Assembly (NCBI RefSeq): GCF_009830285.1
Contig: NZ_WUQX01000001.1
Location: forward strand, 1,302,501-1,366,500
Direction: 5' to 3'
Length of the DNA stretch: 64,000 nt
DNA from: Sporofaciens musculi
GTDB lineage: Bacteria; Bacillota; Clostridia; Lachnospirales; Lachnospiraceae
Shown: piece after piece, positions 1-8,423 of the stretch
Numbering within the stretch: position 1 is the first letter of the stretch
Layout of the letters: every line of letters begins with the position of its first letter
The notes under the pieces: model-generated
What the model was told of the DNA's origin: nothing
Database searches by the model: none
Seen by the model: the letters and a program-made list of their open reading frames with translations, nothing else
Program-made: the position numbers and the translations under genes

Positions 1-275
1 CCATTCTCAAAAACTTTAGCGCTCTGAAAAACATTCTCAAGGGTATTGTTATTTATCTTGAGATTGAACGCACTTAATTTAATTCCAATCGTTTCCTGAC
101 TCTTAGTGCTGATTTCTAATGGCTTAGCGTTTACATCTGCTTTTATAATTGCATTGTGCAGACTTTTTATAGATTTTTGTTTTTGAGATACTGCAAAACC
201 AGAATACCATTCAAACGAATACATTTCACTAATAACTTTTCCTTGACGAATAAAAAATGCAGGTCGTTTTGCCAT
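1..275 (-). CDS. Probable NADAR-family (DarT1-associated) antitoxin, N-terminal part
   Basis: The gene is cut by the window edge; only the first 91 codons are present. It starts at the ATG at 275-273 behind a good AGGAGG site. The N-terminus MAKRPAFFI, the FEWYSGFAVSQKQKSI segment, the LEISTKS stretch and the ENVFQSAKVFE segment resemble, from memory, the DarT1-associated NADAR proteins. Those enzymes remove ADP-ribose from guanine bases in DNA and so neutralise the DarT1 toxin. The partner toxin, if present, would lie downstream, beyond the left edge. The next gene upstream, at 301-930, is on the same strand only 25 bp away, so the two may share a transcript. The family call rests on motif memory over a partial sequence; the catalytic part is not visible. 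Confidence 0.55.
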   Translation of the reverse strand, partial: MAKRPAFFIRQGKVISEMYSFEWYSGFAVSQKQKSIKSLHNAIIKADVNAKPLEISTKSQETIGIKLSAFNLKINNNTLENVFQSAKVFEN

Positions 276-300
276 CTGTCCCTCCTATATAAAATGTGGT

Positions 301-930
301 TTATTCTTCTAATGAACTAATAAAGTCTATCTGTACCAGTTTTTTACCATTAGGTAGTTTATGCGCTAAAGTTCTGATTGCGTGATAATCAATTTCGTGC
401 ATTACTTTCTCTAATGTCTGTTCTTTTATTTGATGATGTATCTGTTCCAGTCCGTCAAATACATGTAGGTAGGGGGAATCGGACACCCAATTTTCCTCCA
501 TGTTGATTTGAATAATACACGAAACATACTTAGGATGTACTTGTCGGATTGCGTTCTGAAAGCACTGGTATCCTATATATTCAATCAATAAGTTTGCAAT
601 AACCATATCTGCTTTTGGCAGCTTATCCGCTTCATCTATTAAGTTGATGCACATGCACTCCAGAAGTCCGTCCAAATGGGGGTATCTTTGTATGGCGGAT
701 TGCAAATAAGAGGAATTGATGTCAATTCCATATACTTTTATGAATTTATCTTTCTGGATATGCTCAAGACCATTACCTCCTGCAAGGCCAAATATTATTA
801 CGCTGGAAATGGAGTAAGTATTGAATTGACCTTTCATCATTTCATTCATAGCCTGTAACTGCATAACAGAATCAAGTTTCATATGATTTTCATAATCAGC
901 TAATGGAATTTCGATCCACGGATTTTTCAT
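301..930 (-). CDS. Class I SAM-dependent methyltransferase
   Basis: This 209-residue protein has a Rossmann-type motif I (FGLAGGNGLEH, about residues 47-57), followed by an acidic strand end (YGIDIN) and a motif IV-like segment (ADMVIANLLIEYIGY). This is the usual layout of a small-molecule class I methyltransferase. It starts at the ATG at 930 behind GAGGAGAG. The substrate cannot be read from sequence. It lies just upstream, in transcription order, of the probable NADAR gene. It sits in a stretch of small accessory genes, so it may be mobile cargo. Confidence 0.8.
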   Translation of the reverse strand: MKNPWIEIPLADYENHMKLDSVMQLQAMNEMMKGQFNTYSISSVIIFGLAGGNGLEHIQKDKFIKVYGIDINSSYLQSAIQRYPHLDGLLECMCINLIDEADKLPKADMVIANLLIEYIGYQCFQNAIRQVHPKYVSCIIQINMEENWVSDSPYLHVFDGLEQIHHQIKEQTLEKVMHEIDYHAIRTLAHKLPNGKKLVQIDFISSLEE

Positions 931-1006
931 TTTCTCTCCTCATTTAATAACGATTTTAATCGATACAACTGCCTGGCAAGTAGGAAGCTGTATCGATTAT
1001 GTAAGT

Positions 1007-1339
1007 TTATCCTTTCAGATTTTTCAGAGCGTCTGGAGTATTTGAGACAATCTCACTAAGCGCCTGACATGTTTCTGTATCTGGACAATCACCGCATGTC
1101 GTCACGCCTTTATTTAGAGCGCACTGGCGAATTTCGCAAAGGCTTTCACAGTATACCGTTTTAACTCCACCCACACGGCAGCCCTCATAATTGATGTGTT
1201 CAGGCAAAATGGGAGCGTGGTTCAATTCCGCCCATAGTTTTGCGGTTTTCGCACGTAACGCGTTGTCGTTATGGAGCGTTGCAAGATATGCATCACATTT
1301 TTCACAATCCAGTCCGCAGTATGCAATCATATTTCTCAC
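1007..1339 (-). CDS. DUF3795 cysteine-rich protein
   Basis: This 110-residue protein opens with the CGLDCEKCDAY motif typical of DUF3795 and has further cysteines at EGCRVGG, YCESLCEIRQC and CGDCPDTETC, probably binding a metal or Fe-S centre. The GTG at 1339 is preferred because AGGAG lies ten bases before it; the ATG three codons later is too far from that site. The family has no established biochemical role. An eroded second DUF3795 copy lies at 3943-4177. Confidence 0.75.
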   Translation of the reverse strand: MRNMIAYCGLDCEKCDAYLATLHNDNALRAKTAKLWAELNHAPILPEHINYEGCRVGGVKTVYCESLCEIRQCALNKGVTTCGDCPDTETCQALSEIVSNTPDALKNLKG

Positions 1340-1502
1340 GATTTCGTATCTCCTATCAATTCAATGTTTATATCTTCATATCGGCAATTTTAATGAAAGA
1401 ATAATCTCAATAGTAAATTTCTAATGTGGTCATCACACTAGCTTAATCCTTAACTGTTTGTAGATTTTGTAGTCGCAGTCTTTAAAAACATTAAAAATCA
1501 CC

Positions 1503-2132
1503 TTATTCTGCAACAACTGAAATTCTCTGCTGAATGTGGCTTCCATTTAACGCCTCATCAACCATAGCAACCGCATAGTCAGCATAACTGATTATGCTTT
1601 CTCCTTTCGCGTTCAATGTTAATTCTTCACCGCCTAAGATATATTTTCCAGTTCTTGCCCCGTCTGCCTGAAAATCTCCGGCAGGGCTAATATATGTCCA
1701 TTTTACATCTGTTCTGGTGCGAAGCTCATCAAGCGCCTTTCCCATATTGGAAGCAAGCGGCTTGAACACCTCCGGAAAGTCCGCCCCGTCCATGACCTGT
1801 ACAGTATGCTCAGGGGTCACATACAGGCTGCCCGCCCCGCCAACAACAAGAAGTCTTGTTTCCGTGCCGCTTACAAGGTTGCAAAGATGTTTCAGAGAAG
1901 TGCTGTGCTGCGGCAGAGCTTCCGGCGTCCATGCGCCAAAAGCGTCAATCACAACATCAAAGCCCTCCAAATCGGCTGCGGTCAAATCAAACAGGTCTTT
2001 TTTGATGACGCTTGTTGCTTCTGACTGGTTTTCTCTACGCACAACGGCGGTAACGTCTGCCCCTCTTGCAATAGCTTCCCTGACAATCAACTTACCCTCT
2101 TTACCATTTGCACAAATAACTGCGATTTTCAT
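1503..2132 (-). CDS. NAD(P)H-binding oxidoreductase (NmrA/SDR-like)
   Basis: The 209-residue protein begins MKIAVICANGKEG, a variant dinucleotide-binding loop, and continues with ADVTAVVRR and FDVVIDAFGAW, as in atypical short-chain dehydrogenases that act as NADPH sensors or quinone/flavin reductases. The ATG at 2132 is chosen over an upstream in-frame start because AGGAGG lies just before it and because the upstream part would overlap the promoter. It is divergent from an HxlR regulator, a common pairing in which the regulator responds to electrophile or redox stress and controls the reductase. The substrate is unknown. Confidence 0.75.
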   Translation of the reverse strand: MKIAVICANGKEGKLIVREAIARGADVTAVVRRENQSEATSVIKKDLFDLTAADLEGFDVVIDAFGAWTPEALPQHSTSLKHLCNLVSGTETRLLVVGGAGSLYVTPEHTVQVMDGADFPEVFKPLASNMGKALDELRTRTDVKWTYISPAGDFQADGARTGKYILGGEELTLNAKGESIISYADYAVAMVDEALNGSHIQQRISVVAE

Positions 2133-2169
2133 ACTTTCGTTCCTCCTATTTTTTAATTTTGTTTGCGGC

Positions 2170-2222
2170 TTGTTTTTTCCCGCTTGCAAGATTATAATAT
2201 ATCCGTAGGGAGAAAACGTAAA
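2170..2222. promoter_or_regulatory. Overlapping divergent promoters, hxlR / oxidoreductase
   Basis: Rightward: TTGTTT (2170-2175), 17-bp spacer, TATAAT (2193-2198). Leftward: TTTACG (2222-2217), 17-bp spacer, TATTAT (2199-2194). The two -10 boxes share the same AT-rich palindromic core, so one bound regulator could block both promoters. Positions are read directly; function is inferred. Confidence 0.6.
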
Positions 2223-2285
2223 GTAAGCACTTTATTGTGCCGTAGTTACCTAAAAGAAACTATTGTGAAGAAATGGGGGATTTTG

Positions 2286-2603
2286 ATGGATAAAAATTTG
2301 CCTGCCTGTCCGGTAGAAACCACTTTAATGCTTATCAGTGACCGCTGGAAAGTTCTTATTATCCGTGACCTACTGGAAGGTACAAAGCGTTTTGGAGAGT
2401 TGAAAAAATCTGTTGGAAACATTTCGCAAAAAGTATTGACTGCTAATTTACGCTCAATGGAAGATAATGGACTGCTTACTCGCAAAGTTTATCCAGAAGT
2501 ACCACCAAGGGTAGAATATACTCTTACCGAAACAGGTTTTAGTCTAAAACCTATTTTGGACGCTATGTTTTCATGGGGAACGGAATATAAAAAGAAAAAT
2601 TGA
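2286..2603 (+). CDS. HxlR-family winged-helix transcription regulator
   Basis: The 105-residue protein has the HxlR hallmarks: an N-terminal CPVETTLMLISDRWK (the single cysteine before the first helix is often redox- or electrophile-reactive), the RFGELKKSVGNISQKVLTA recognition segment, and the wing RKVYPEVPPRVEYTLTE. The ATG at 2286 gives the normal family length; an upstream in-frame start would add 41 unrelated residues and is rejected. It is transcribed from the promoter at 2170-2198 and lies divergent to an oxidoreductase that it probably regulates. Confidence 0.9.
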   Translation: MDKNLPACPVETTLMLISDRWKVLIIRDLLEGTKRFGELKKSVGNISQKVLTANLRSMEDNGLLTRKVYPEVPPRVEYTLTETGFSLKPILDAMFSWGTEYKKKN

Positions 2604-2689
2604 CAAATACAATGGTAATGCGGTTGCATTCTGTGTAAAGAAATAGAATGTGTTTCATTGATTGGGGAACGGCCAGAGGAATTATTCAG

Positions 2690-3061
2690 ATGTTTTTTAT
2701 TATGGGAATTACACAGGGAAGAAAAGATTTTGACTATGATCAGATGATAGTCTGTGAACATTGCGGTTCTTATGGGAGATATCAGGTGTACATGACTTAT
2801 ATGTGTCTGTCATTATTTTTCATTCCTTGTTTGAAATGGAACAGGCAGTATTATGTACAGAGTACATGCTGCAACACAGTTTATTCTCTTGAACCGGAGA
2901 TCGGAAAGCGGATTGTAAGGGGAGAGAAGACAGAGATACTGCCAGAGAATTTAACAAAGGTGCAGGCAGGGTACAAAAGCAGCTTCAAAAGATGTAGTAA
3001 CTGTGGATTTGAGACGCAGGAGGAGTTTGAATACTGTCCAAAATGTGGAAAGAAATTTTGA
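2690..3061 (+). CDS. Zinc-ribbon protein of unknown function
   Basis: The product is 123 residues from the ATG at 2690, with AGAGGA upstream. It carries an N-terminal CEHCGSYG pair, a hydrophobic middle segment (YMCLSLFFIPC), and a C-terminal zinc ribbon CSNCGF...CPKCGKKF. Short zinc-ribbon proteins of this kind are common in Lachnospiraceae, often near membrane or regulatory genes. No function can be assigned. It follows hxlR by 86 bp and may be co-transcribed with it. Confidence 0.65.
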   Translation: MFFIMGITQGRKDFDYDQMIVCEHCGSYGRYQVYMTYMCLSLFFIPCLKWNRQYYVQSTCCNTVYSLEPEIGKRIVRGEKTEILPENLTKVQAGYKSSFKRCSNCGFETQEEFEYCPKCGKKF

Positions 3062-3189
3062 TATGAGTACATTGTTAGGACACCAATAATTCTGCATATA
3101 GAAATTTTTTCTAATTAGGTCTGGCTTACTGTGGTGTCGGGACAGGGGGTCAGTCCAGCGTGCGGCTCACTTTGCTCCAATGATTGGAA

Positions 3190-3430
3190 ATGGTAGCATA
3201 TTGGATTTATCAAATTTCCAATACGGCGATTGTTATCTATCTGTGTTTTTTTAAAGTACGGATATAATTTTCAGGTTTGTTTTTTATTGGAGCGGTATGC
3301 TATCTGCTGGGGTTAATGCTGTGTGCAGTTTCTATTATTGGTTTTTCATCTCCTTCTGCTGAGGGGCTAAACACGAAAGGAATTTATAGATTTTCACGCT
3401 ATTCTATGTATAAAAGAAGTCCGAAGATAT
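3190..3430 (+). pseudogene. Broken isoprenylcysteine-methyltransferase-like membrane protein
   Basis: Reading from the ATG at 3190 gives a short hydrophobic N-terminus (MVAYWIYQISN), then a TAA at 3265-3267. The same frame continues with hydrophobic segments and the phrase NTKGIYRFSRYSMY, close to the TKGIYRFSRNPMY signature of the isoprenylcysteine/phospholipid methyltransferase family. After that the frame runs into unrelated sequence, so the catalytic C-terminal half is missing. An in-frame stop plus truncation indicates a dead gene. The family call rests on one motif. Confidence 0.5.
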
Positions 3431-3478
3431 ATTTAAGCGAAAAAGGGAACCTTAGTGTTTCTGATTTGGAGGTTATAG

Positions 3479-3946
3479 ATGCTTCATTCGACTATAGAGT
3501 TAAGGCAGACAGAAGATTCTGCTACGGTAGCAAGAATCGCAGCAGAAACAGTACGAGCTATTTATCCTCAGTATTATCCCGCTGGAGCTGTGGAGTTTTT
3601 TATAGAGCTTCATAGTGAGGAGGAAGTTAAAAAAGTAAAAAATAAAGAAGAAATTTATCTGGTGTTGGTACAGGGAGAAATCGTAGGGACAGGAAGTATC
3701 AGAAAAAATGAAATATGCAGACTGTTTATTCTGCCTGAGTATCAGGGTAAGGGGTATGGAAGCTGGCTAATGGATATATTGGAAAAAAGAATTTTAGAAA
3801 AATATGGCAAGGTTCATGTAGATGCTTCTTTTCCGGCGGAAAACATGTATTTTAAAAGAGGATATGAAATCGTTGCTTTTGAAAAGATCAAAACAGAAAA
3901 CGGAGATTATCTTTGCTATCATACTATGGAGAAAATGGGATTATAA
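3479..3946 (+). CDS. GNAT-family N-acetyltransferase
   Basis: The 155-residue protein has the acetyl-CoA-binding motif A at ICRLFILPEYQGKGYGSWLMD (about residues 82-102, with the Q/RxxGxG/A signature as QGKGYG), preceded by EIVGTGSIRK and followed by FKRGYEIV. This is a complete single GNAT domain. Start ATG at 3479, with GGAGG upstream. The acceptor substrate is unknown. It is intact although it lies between eroded genes. Confidence 0.85.
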   Translation: MLHSTIELRQTEDSATVARIAAETVRAIYPQYYPAGAVEFFIELHSEEEVKKVKNKEEIYLVLVQGEIVGTGSIRKNEICRLFILPEYQGKGYGSWLMDILEKRILEKYGKVHVDASFPAENMYFKRGYEIVAFEKIKTENGDYLCYHTMEKMGL

Positions 3947-4177
3947 AAAATTTTACTAGAGAAGATCAGTTGTTTTCTCTCTGGGGTTTGAATTGCGGAT
4001 TATGTTCCATGTGAAAAGTGTCCAGGAGGAGATGAATTTGATTCATTTATTACATACCGTAACAGATATTGGGATTTTGAGAAGTTGAAAAACGGCGTAA
4101 AAGCATATCAGAAGGAACAGAGCGAGAAAGCTGCTATTCTGAATGAACTGCTTGAGAATTATAATGATGGAAGTTAG
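3943..4177 (+). pseudogene. DUF3795 protein, internally deleted remnant
   Basis: Directly after the GNAT stop, one frame reads KNFTREDQLFSLWGLNCGLC, the conserved DUF3795 N-terminus, and then hits a stop at 3997-4011. A second frame resumes with PCEKCPGGDEFDSFIT and runs through YQKEQSEKAAILNELL to a TAG at 4175. In intact relatives these two parts are joined by a cysteine-rich middle that is absent here. There is no room for it, so the gene has lost an internal segment and its frame. Confidence 0.65.
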
Positions 4178-4191
4178 AATTGGGGTGACAA

Positions 4192-4772
4192 ATGATGAAT
4201 TATAGTTTTTTAGACTTGGCAAAGGAAGTTCTGGAACGAAAGAATGTTCCGCTTTCGGCAGAAGAAATGTGGGAGTTTGCAGGACAACAGGGATTGTGGG
4301 AAAGATTAAATTCTTCCGGTAAAACACCGGTCCGTACCCTTTCTGCCAGAATATATGTGGATATCAAGAATAATGAGAATTCCTATTTTACGCAGGTAAG
4401 TAAGCGTCCTGCAAAATTTTATCTAAAAGACAAGATAGCCGGTCTGGATCAGTATGAAGAAAAACAGGAGAAAGCTGGGGACAGACATAAGTTTAAAGAA
4501 CGTGACCTGCATATTTTACTCGTATAGGAGTAATTCGATTGGATGCAGAACACTTTATGCAGAGTGAAATCTTATTTTCGGCAAAAGAAAAAGAATCTCT
4601 GGATTGGGATACTATTAACAGGCTGGTAGATGCCAACCGAGATTTTCAGCATTTCCTCAATGATTTGATGGAAGATATTAAGGTTGGAAAAGTGAAAAGT
4701 ATTTACGATGAGATTTATGAAGACGAGGAGGTTGCGCAGATAAAATGCAAGGAAAAGGGCATGTTACCCTAA
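4192..4772 (+). pseudogene. HARE-HTH domain protein (COG2958-like), central part deleted
   Basis: Codons from 4192 to 4527 encode a HARE-type winged helix (YSFLDLAKEVLERKNVPLSA, then TPVRTLSARIYVDI and KRPAKFYLKD). They break off after KERDLHILLV, where full-length relatives carry a nuclease-like region of roughly 200 residues. A second frame, 4533-4772, resumes at VIRLDAEHF and encodes the family's C-terminus (KESLDWDTINRLVDANRDFQHFL). Both ends are present but the middle is missing, and the frame is lost at the junction. Intact members are associated with restriction or DNA binding. Confidence 0.6.
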
Positions 4773-4990
4773 AAATTTTCTGCTAGTGTTTCTAACGGCT
4801 TCTAGTGGTACACCAAAGGAGATGAAGATCAGTCTGTTGGACGGACTTGAAAGGCCAATCATCTTCAAACTTTATTTGGCACCTTTAGTATACCACTCTA
4901 TAGTGATCGATCTAGTGTACCGACACATTTACATTGATTATGGCGAGATACTCTCATGATTGTCTGTCGGGAAATAGGTAGTCCCTTACT
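4773..4990. other. Intergenic spacer, no gene recognised
   Basis: The spacer holds imperfect inverted repeats (TGGTACACC near 4813 against GTATACCACT near 4888; GTACACT / AGTGGTATAC around 4885-4920) but no recognisable gene, promoter or insertion-sequence end. It could be a scar of a past insertion. Confidence 0.3.
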
Positions 4991-6001
4991 TTATCTGTTA
5001 TACAGCTCATTAGCTTTTCTTACATATGCGTCAGAGATGGTTGCAGATACGCTAAAAAAGTCGAAACCAGTATCACGCAGAATCCTGTTCCGAAGGCTGA
5101 TAACTACATCCATATAATGTGCATATTTAACAAGTAATGAATCGACCTTTTCTGGATCATGCAAAGCAGCTATGGCATCTGGATTATATGTAGGCGGGCC
5201 GGCTAACGTGTCGTATGGTATTCCGGTAAGAATAGATAATTGGTGTAGTTTTGCGTCACTATAGCCCGAAAATTGGGAAGGCCAGGTGCCAGATTTTTGT
5301 CCGTTGCAATCATGACAGAGTAAAGTAGCATTCTCAGTATTAAGCGGCCACAGGTAGTATACTGGCAGCGTGTGGTCAAGAGGTTTTTCACGATTACTGG
5401 AAACATGGCTTAAGTCGGCGCCGCAGCAGAAACACTTATGATGGAATCTGTTTTCGATTGCTGCACTGTCTATTCGAGGCGAGCCTGTAATATCCAGTAG
5501 TAGCCGCCTGCGCTGAGCCGCTTCTCGGTGCTGGTCGGTTAGCCTTGTGCCGTTTTTTATCTCATTGTATGCTTTTTTACATAAACGACATTCTCCCTGG
5601 CGGCCTGTTTTTCTTGCGCTATGTTTGTCAAAGTCCTCTATAGGTTTCAGAGTGTTGCAAACAATACAATATTTGTACTCTTTAGCTTCAGCAATATAGT
5701 CGTCATGATATATTGTAAATTGACCGGTAGCGACCGATTCAGGATTTCCATTTTCATCATTAACATCCATAGAGTAGTCATAAAAAACGGTTTCTCCACC
5801 AGCCTCGTGGACATAACCACATTGCGGACATTTGACTGTAAAATTTTCAGTTATATCATCTTTTCTGACAAATATAAAATATGTACAGTTTGGATTTAAA
5901 CATTGAAATCCTTTAAAAGATACATCGCCCATGCCCTTCACATGGGGAGCACGTATCTGATTTGTTTTATTTACATTGCTGTATTTAGCTCGTCTTGGCA
6001 T
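4991..6001 (-). CDS. HNH endonuclease with N-terminal zinc ribbons
   Basis: The 336-residue protein has a zinc-binding pair (CLNPNC ... CPQCGYVH, residues about 34-63) and a second cysteine set (CIVC ... CRLCKKAY, about 112-144). A C-terminal HNH region follows: CFCCGADL, then PLDHTLPVYYL and ATLLCHDCNGQKSG. The DH pair, the asparagine of LNTENATLL and the CxxC/CHDC pairs fit the HNH metal site. Start ATG at 6001. It stands alone, with no methyltransferase beside it; relatives include stand-alone restriction and homing-type nucleases. A role in anti-phage defence is possible but unproven. Confidence 0.75.
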   Translation of the reverse strand: MPRRAKYSNVNKTNQIRAPHVKGMGDVSFKGFQCLNPNCTYFIFVRKDDITENFTVKCPQCGYVHEAGGETVFYDYSMDVNDENGNPESVATGQFTIYHDDYIAEAKEYKYCIVCNTLKPIEDFDKHSARKTGRQGECRLCKKAYNEIKNGTRLTDQHREAAQRRRLLLDITGSPRIDSAAIENRFHHKCFCCGADLSHVSSNREKPLDHTLPVYYLWPLNTENATLLCHDCNGQKSGTWPSQFSGYSDAKLHQLSILTGIPYDTLAGPPTYNPDAIAALHDPEKVDSLLVKYAHYMDVVISLRNRILRDTGFDFFSVSATISDAYVRKANELYNR

Positions 6002-6117
6002 AAAAACCTACCTTTCCATTTTAAGACCTTACTTACTATTATATCAAAAATGCACATATTTTGGTAAAAGAGTTTCTGAAAAAGAAAAGAAATCCTTGTA
6101 AAATATGTATAAAAGAG

Positions 6118-6146
6118 TTGTAATACCACCGATTTTTTAGTACAAT
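6118..6146 (+). promoter_or_regulatory. Promoter of the EF-G paralogue
   Basis: TTGTAA (6118-6123), 17-bp spacer, TACAAT (6141-6146). It lies 42 bp upstream of the start codon, with AGGAGG in between. Confidence 0.65.
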
Positions 6147-6188
6147 GTAAACATGAGATTTTACCAAATATAAGGAGGCACCGAAAAT

Positions 6189-8264
6189 ATGAAGGTTTAC
6201 AGAACTGACGAGATCAGGAACGTAGTTCTCTTAGGACATGGGGGGAGCGGCAAGACAAGCCTTGCTGAAGCGATGGCTTATGTATCAGGAGCAACAAACC
6301 GTATGGGGAAGATCACAGACCACAATACGATCAGTGATTTCGATAAAGAGGAGCAAAAGAGAGAATTTTCAATCAGCACGACTTTGTTACCAATCGAGTG
6401 GGAGAAGGCGAAGATTAATATTTTAGATACGCCGGGCTACTTCGATTTTGTAGGAGAGGTCGAGGAAGCAGTCAGCGCGGCGGATGCGGCGGTAATTGTA
6501 GTTTCCGGTAAATCTGGTGTGGAAGTCGGGACAGAGAAGGCATGGGAGTTGTGCGACAAGTACAAGCTGCCGCGTATGATTTACGTGACAGAGATGGACG
6601 TAGACGACGCAAGCTTCCGTCAGGTGGTTGAGGATTTGAACGAGAGATACGGCAAGGTGATCGCACCTCATTTCCAGCCAATCAGAGAGAATGAGAAGCT
6701 GGTAGGCTATGTCAACGTTATCAAGAACGCGGGCAGACGCTATACTGGCATCGGGCAGAGAGAGGAATGTGACATTCCGGATTACTGTAAGCCGAACCTT
6801 GAGACCTACCGTGAGAAGCTGTTAGAGGCGGTAGCCGAGATCAGTGATGAATATATGGAGCGTTATTTTGCAGGCGAGGAGTTCTCTGTGGAGGAGATTC
6901 GCGCGGCGATGCGTACTGAGGTTATGGAGGGGCGGATTGTTCCGGTTGCTATGGGTTCTAACGTACAGGCACAGGGCGTTGCGAACCTGCTTTCAGATAT
7001 CGTAAGATTTTTCCCAAGTCCAGACTGGAGAGAATGTGCAGGGATCAACCGCAAGACTAATGAGATCTACGAGGCGAATTATGACTTTGCCAAGGCTAAG
7101 TCTGCCTATGTGTTCAAGACTATGGTAGACCCGTTTATCGGAAAGTATTCCTTTGTGAAGGTATGCTCTGGCGTATTGAAGGGCGAGGATACCCTTTATA
7201 ATGCAGATTCCGAGACGGATGAGAAGCTTGGAAAGATTTATACCATGGTTGGAAATAAACCGGTAGAGGTTAAGGAGTTATTTGCAGGAGATATTGGGGC
7301 GATTGCGAAGCTGACCAATACGAAGACAGGCGATACCCTTTCTGCAAAGACCACGCCAGTGCTGTTTGGAAAGACTGAGTATTCCAAGCCGTATACATAT
7401 ATGAAGTATGTGACCAAGAACAAGGGAGATGAGGACAAAGTATCTCAGGCTCTTCAGAAGATGATGGCAGAGGATATTACCTTGAAGGCGGTAAATGACA
7501 GTGAGAATCGTCAGACGCTCATCTACGGTATGGGCGACCAGCACTTGGAGATTGCGGTAAGCAAGCTGCTTGAGAGATATAAGTGTGAAGTAACCTTAGA
7601 GACGCCCAAGGTTGCATTCCGTGAGACCATTAAGAAGAATTCTGATGTGGATACCAAGTATAAGAAGCAGTCCGGCGGACACGGACAGTACGGTCACGTT
7701 AAGATGAAGTTCGCTTCCTCCGGTGATTTGGATACACCGTATATTTTTGAAGAGACGGTAGTTGGCGGCGCGGTTCCGAAGAACTATTTTCCGGCAGTAG
7801 AGAAGGGGCTTCAGGAATCTGTGGTTAAGGGACCTCTCGCCGGATATCCAGTTGTAGGTGTAAAAGCTACGCTGTACGACGGCTCCTATCATCCGGTAGA
7901 CTCTTCCGAGATGGCGTTTAAGACGGCAACCATCCAGGCATTTAAGAAAGGCTTCATGGAGGCAGGGCCTGTTCTCTTAGAGCCAATCGCATCTATTAAA
8001 GTAGTTGTTCCAGATGATTATACCGGAGATGTAATGGGGGATCTGAATAAGCGCCGCGGACGTGTGCTTGGCATGAATCCCATTGCAGGAGGATTGCAGG
8101 AGATCGTGGCAGATATCCCGATGACAGGCGTATTTGGCTATTGTACAGTACTTCGTTCTATGACGGGTGGAAGGGGAACTTACTCCTATGAGTTTGCACG
8201 CTACGAGCAGGCACCGTCTGATGTCCAGGAGGCAGAGATTGCCAAGAGAGCTGCTGAGGAATAA
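6189..8264 (+). CDS. fusA2: EF-G paralogue (EF-G2-like translational GTPase)
   Basis: This 691-residue protein has the five-domain EF-G layout. The G domain carries P-loop GHGGSGKT (16-23) and DTPG (80-83); domain IV contains the GGHGQYGHVK stretch; the C-terminus has the GEF-like GRGTYSYEF. The P-loop differs from the canonical AHVDAGKT, and the G4 motif reads TEMD (134-137) instead of NKMD, so it belongs to the divergent EF-G2/EF-G-like group rather than the housekeeping EF-G. Such paralogues may have weak or altered GTPase activity; their role is poorly known. It has its own promoter (6118-6146) and terminator (8291-8311), so it is a single-gene unit. Confidence 0.88.
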   Translation: MKVYRTDEIRNVVLLGHGGSGKTSLAEAMAYVSGATNRMGKITDHNTISDFDKEEQKREFSISTTLLPIEWEKAKINILDTPGYFDFVGEVEEAVSAADAAVIVVSGKSGVEVGTEKAWELCDKYKLPRMIYVTEMDVDDASFRQVVEDLNERYGKVIAPHFQPIRENEKLVGYVNVIKNAGRRYTGIGQREECDIPDYCKPNLETYREKLLEAVAEISDEYMERYFAGEEFSVEEIRAAMRTEVMEGRIVPVAMGSNVQAQGVANLLSDIVRFFPSPDWRECAGINRKTNEIYEANYDFAKAKSAYVFKTMVDPFIGKYSFVKVCSGVLKGEDTLYNADSETDEKLGKIYTMVGNKPVEVKELFAGDIGAIAKLTNTKTGDTLSAKTTPVLFGKTEYSKPYTYMKYVTKNKGDEDKVSQALQKMMAEDITLKAVNDSENRQTLIYGMGDQHLEIAVSKLLERYKCEVTLETPKVAFRETIKKNSDVDTKYKKQSGGHGQYGHVKMKFASSGDLDTPYIFEETVVGGAVPKNYFPAVEKGLQESVVKGPLAGYPVVGVKATLYDGSYHPVDSSEMAFKTATIQAFKKGFMEAGPVLLEPIASIKVVVPDDYTGDVMGDLNKRRGRVLGMNPIAGGLQEIVADIPMTGVFGYCTVLRSMTGGRGTYSYEFARYEQAPSDVQEAEIAKRAAEE

Positions 8265-8290
8265 AAACAAAATACTTAAGAATAGAAGAA

Positions 8291-8311
8291 AAGCCCGTAA
8301 GGGCTTTTTTT
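8291..8311 (+). terminator. Intrinsic terminator of the EF-G paralogue
   Basis: AAGCCC, GTAA loop, GGGCTT, followed by a run of T. It lies 26 bp after the stop codon. Confidence 0.85.
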
Positions 8312-8423
8312 CTTATAGTAAAAGTGCTATAATCTCTTTTGCCATAGTAGTGTATGGAATGAATATAATAATACTACGGTACTTATGGCAAATACGAGAG
8401 AGACATGAATGAGGATCAAAAAA

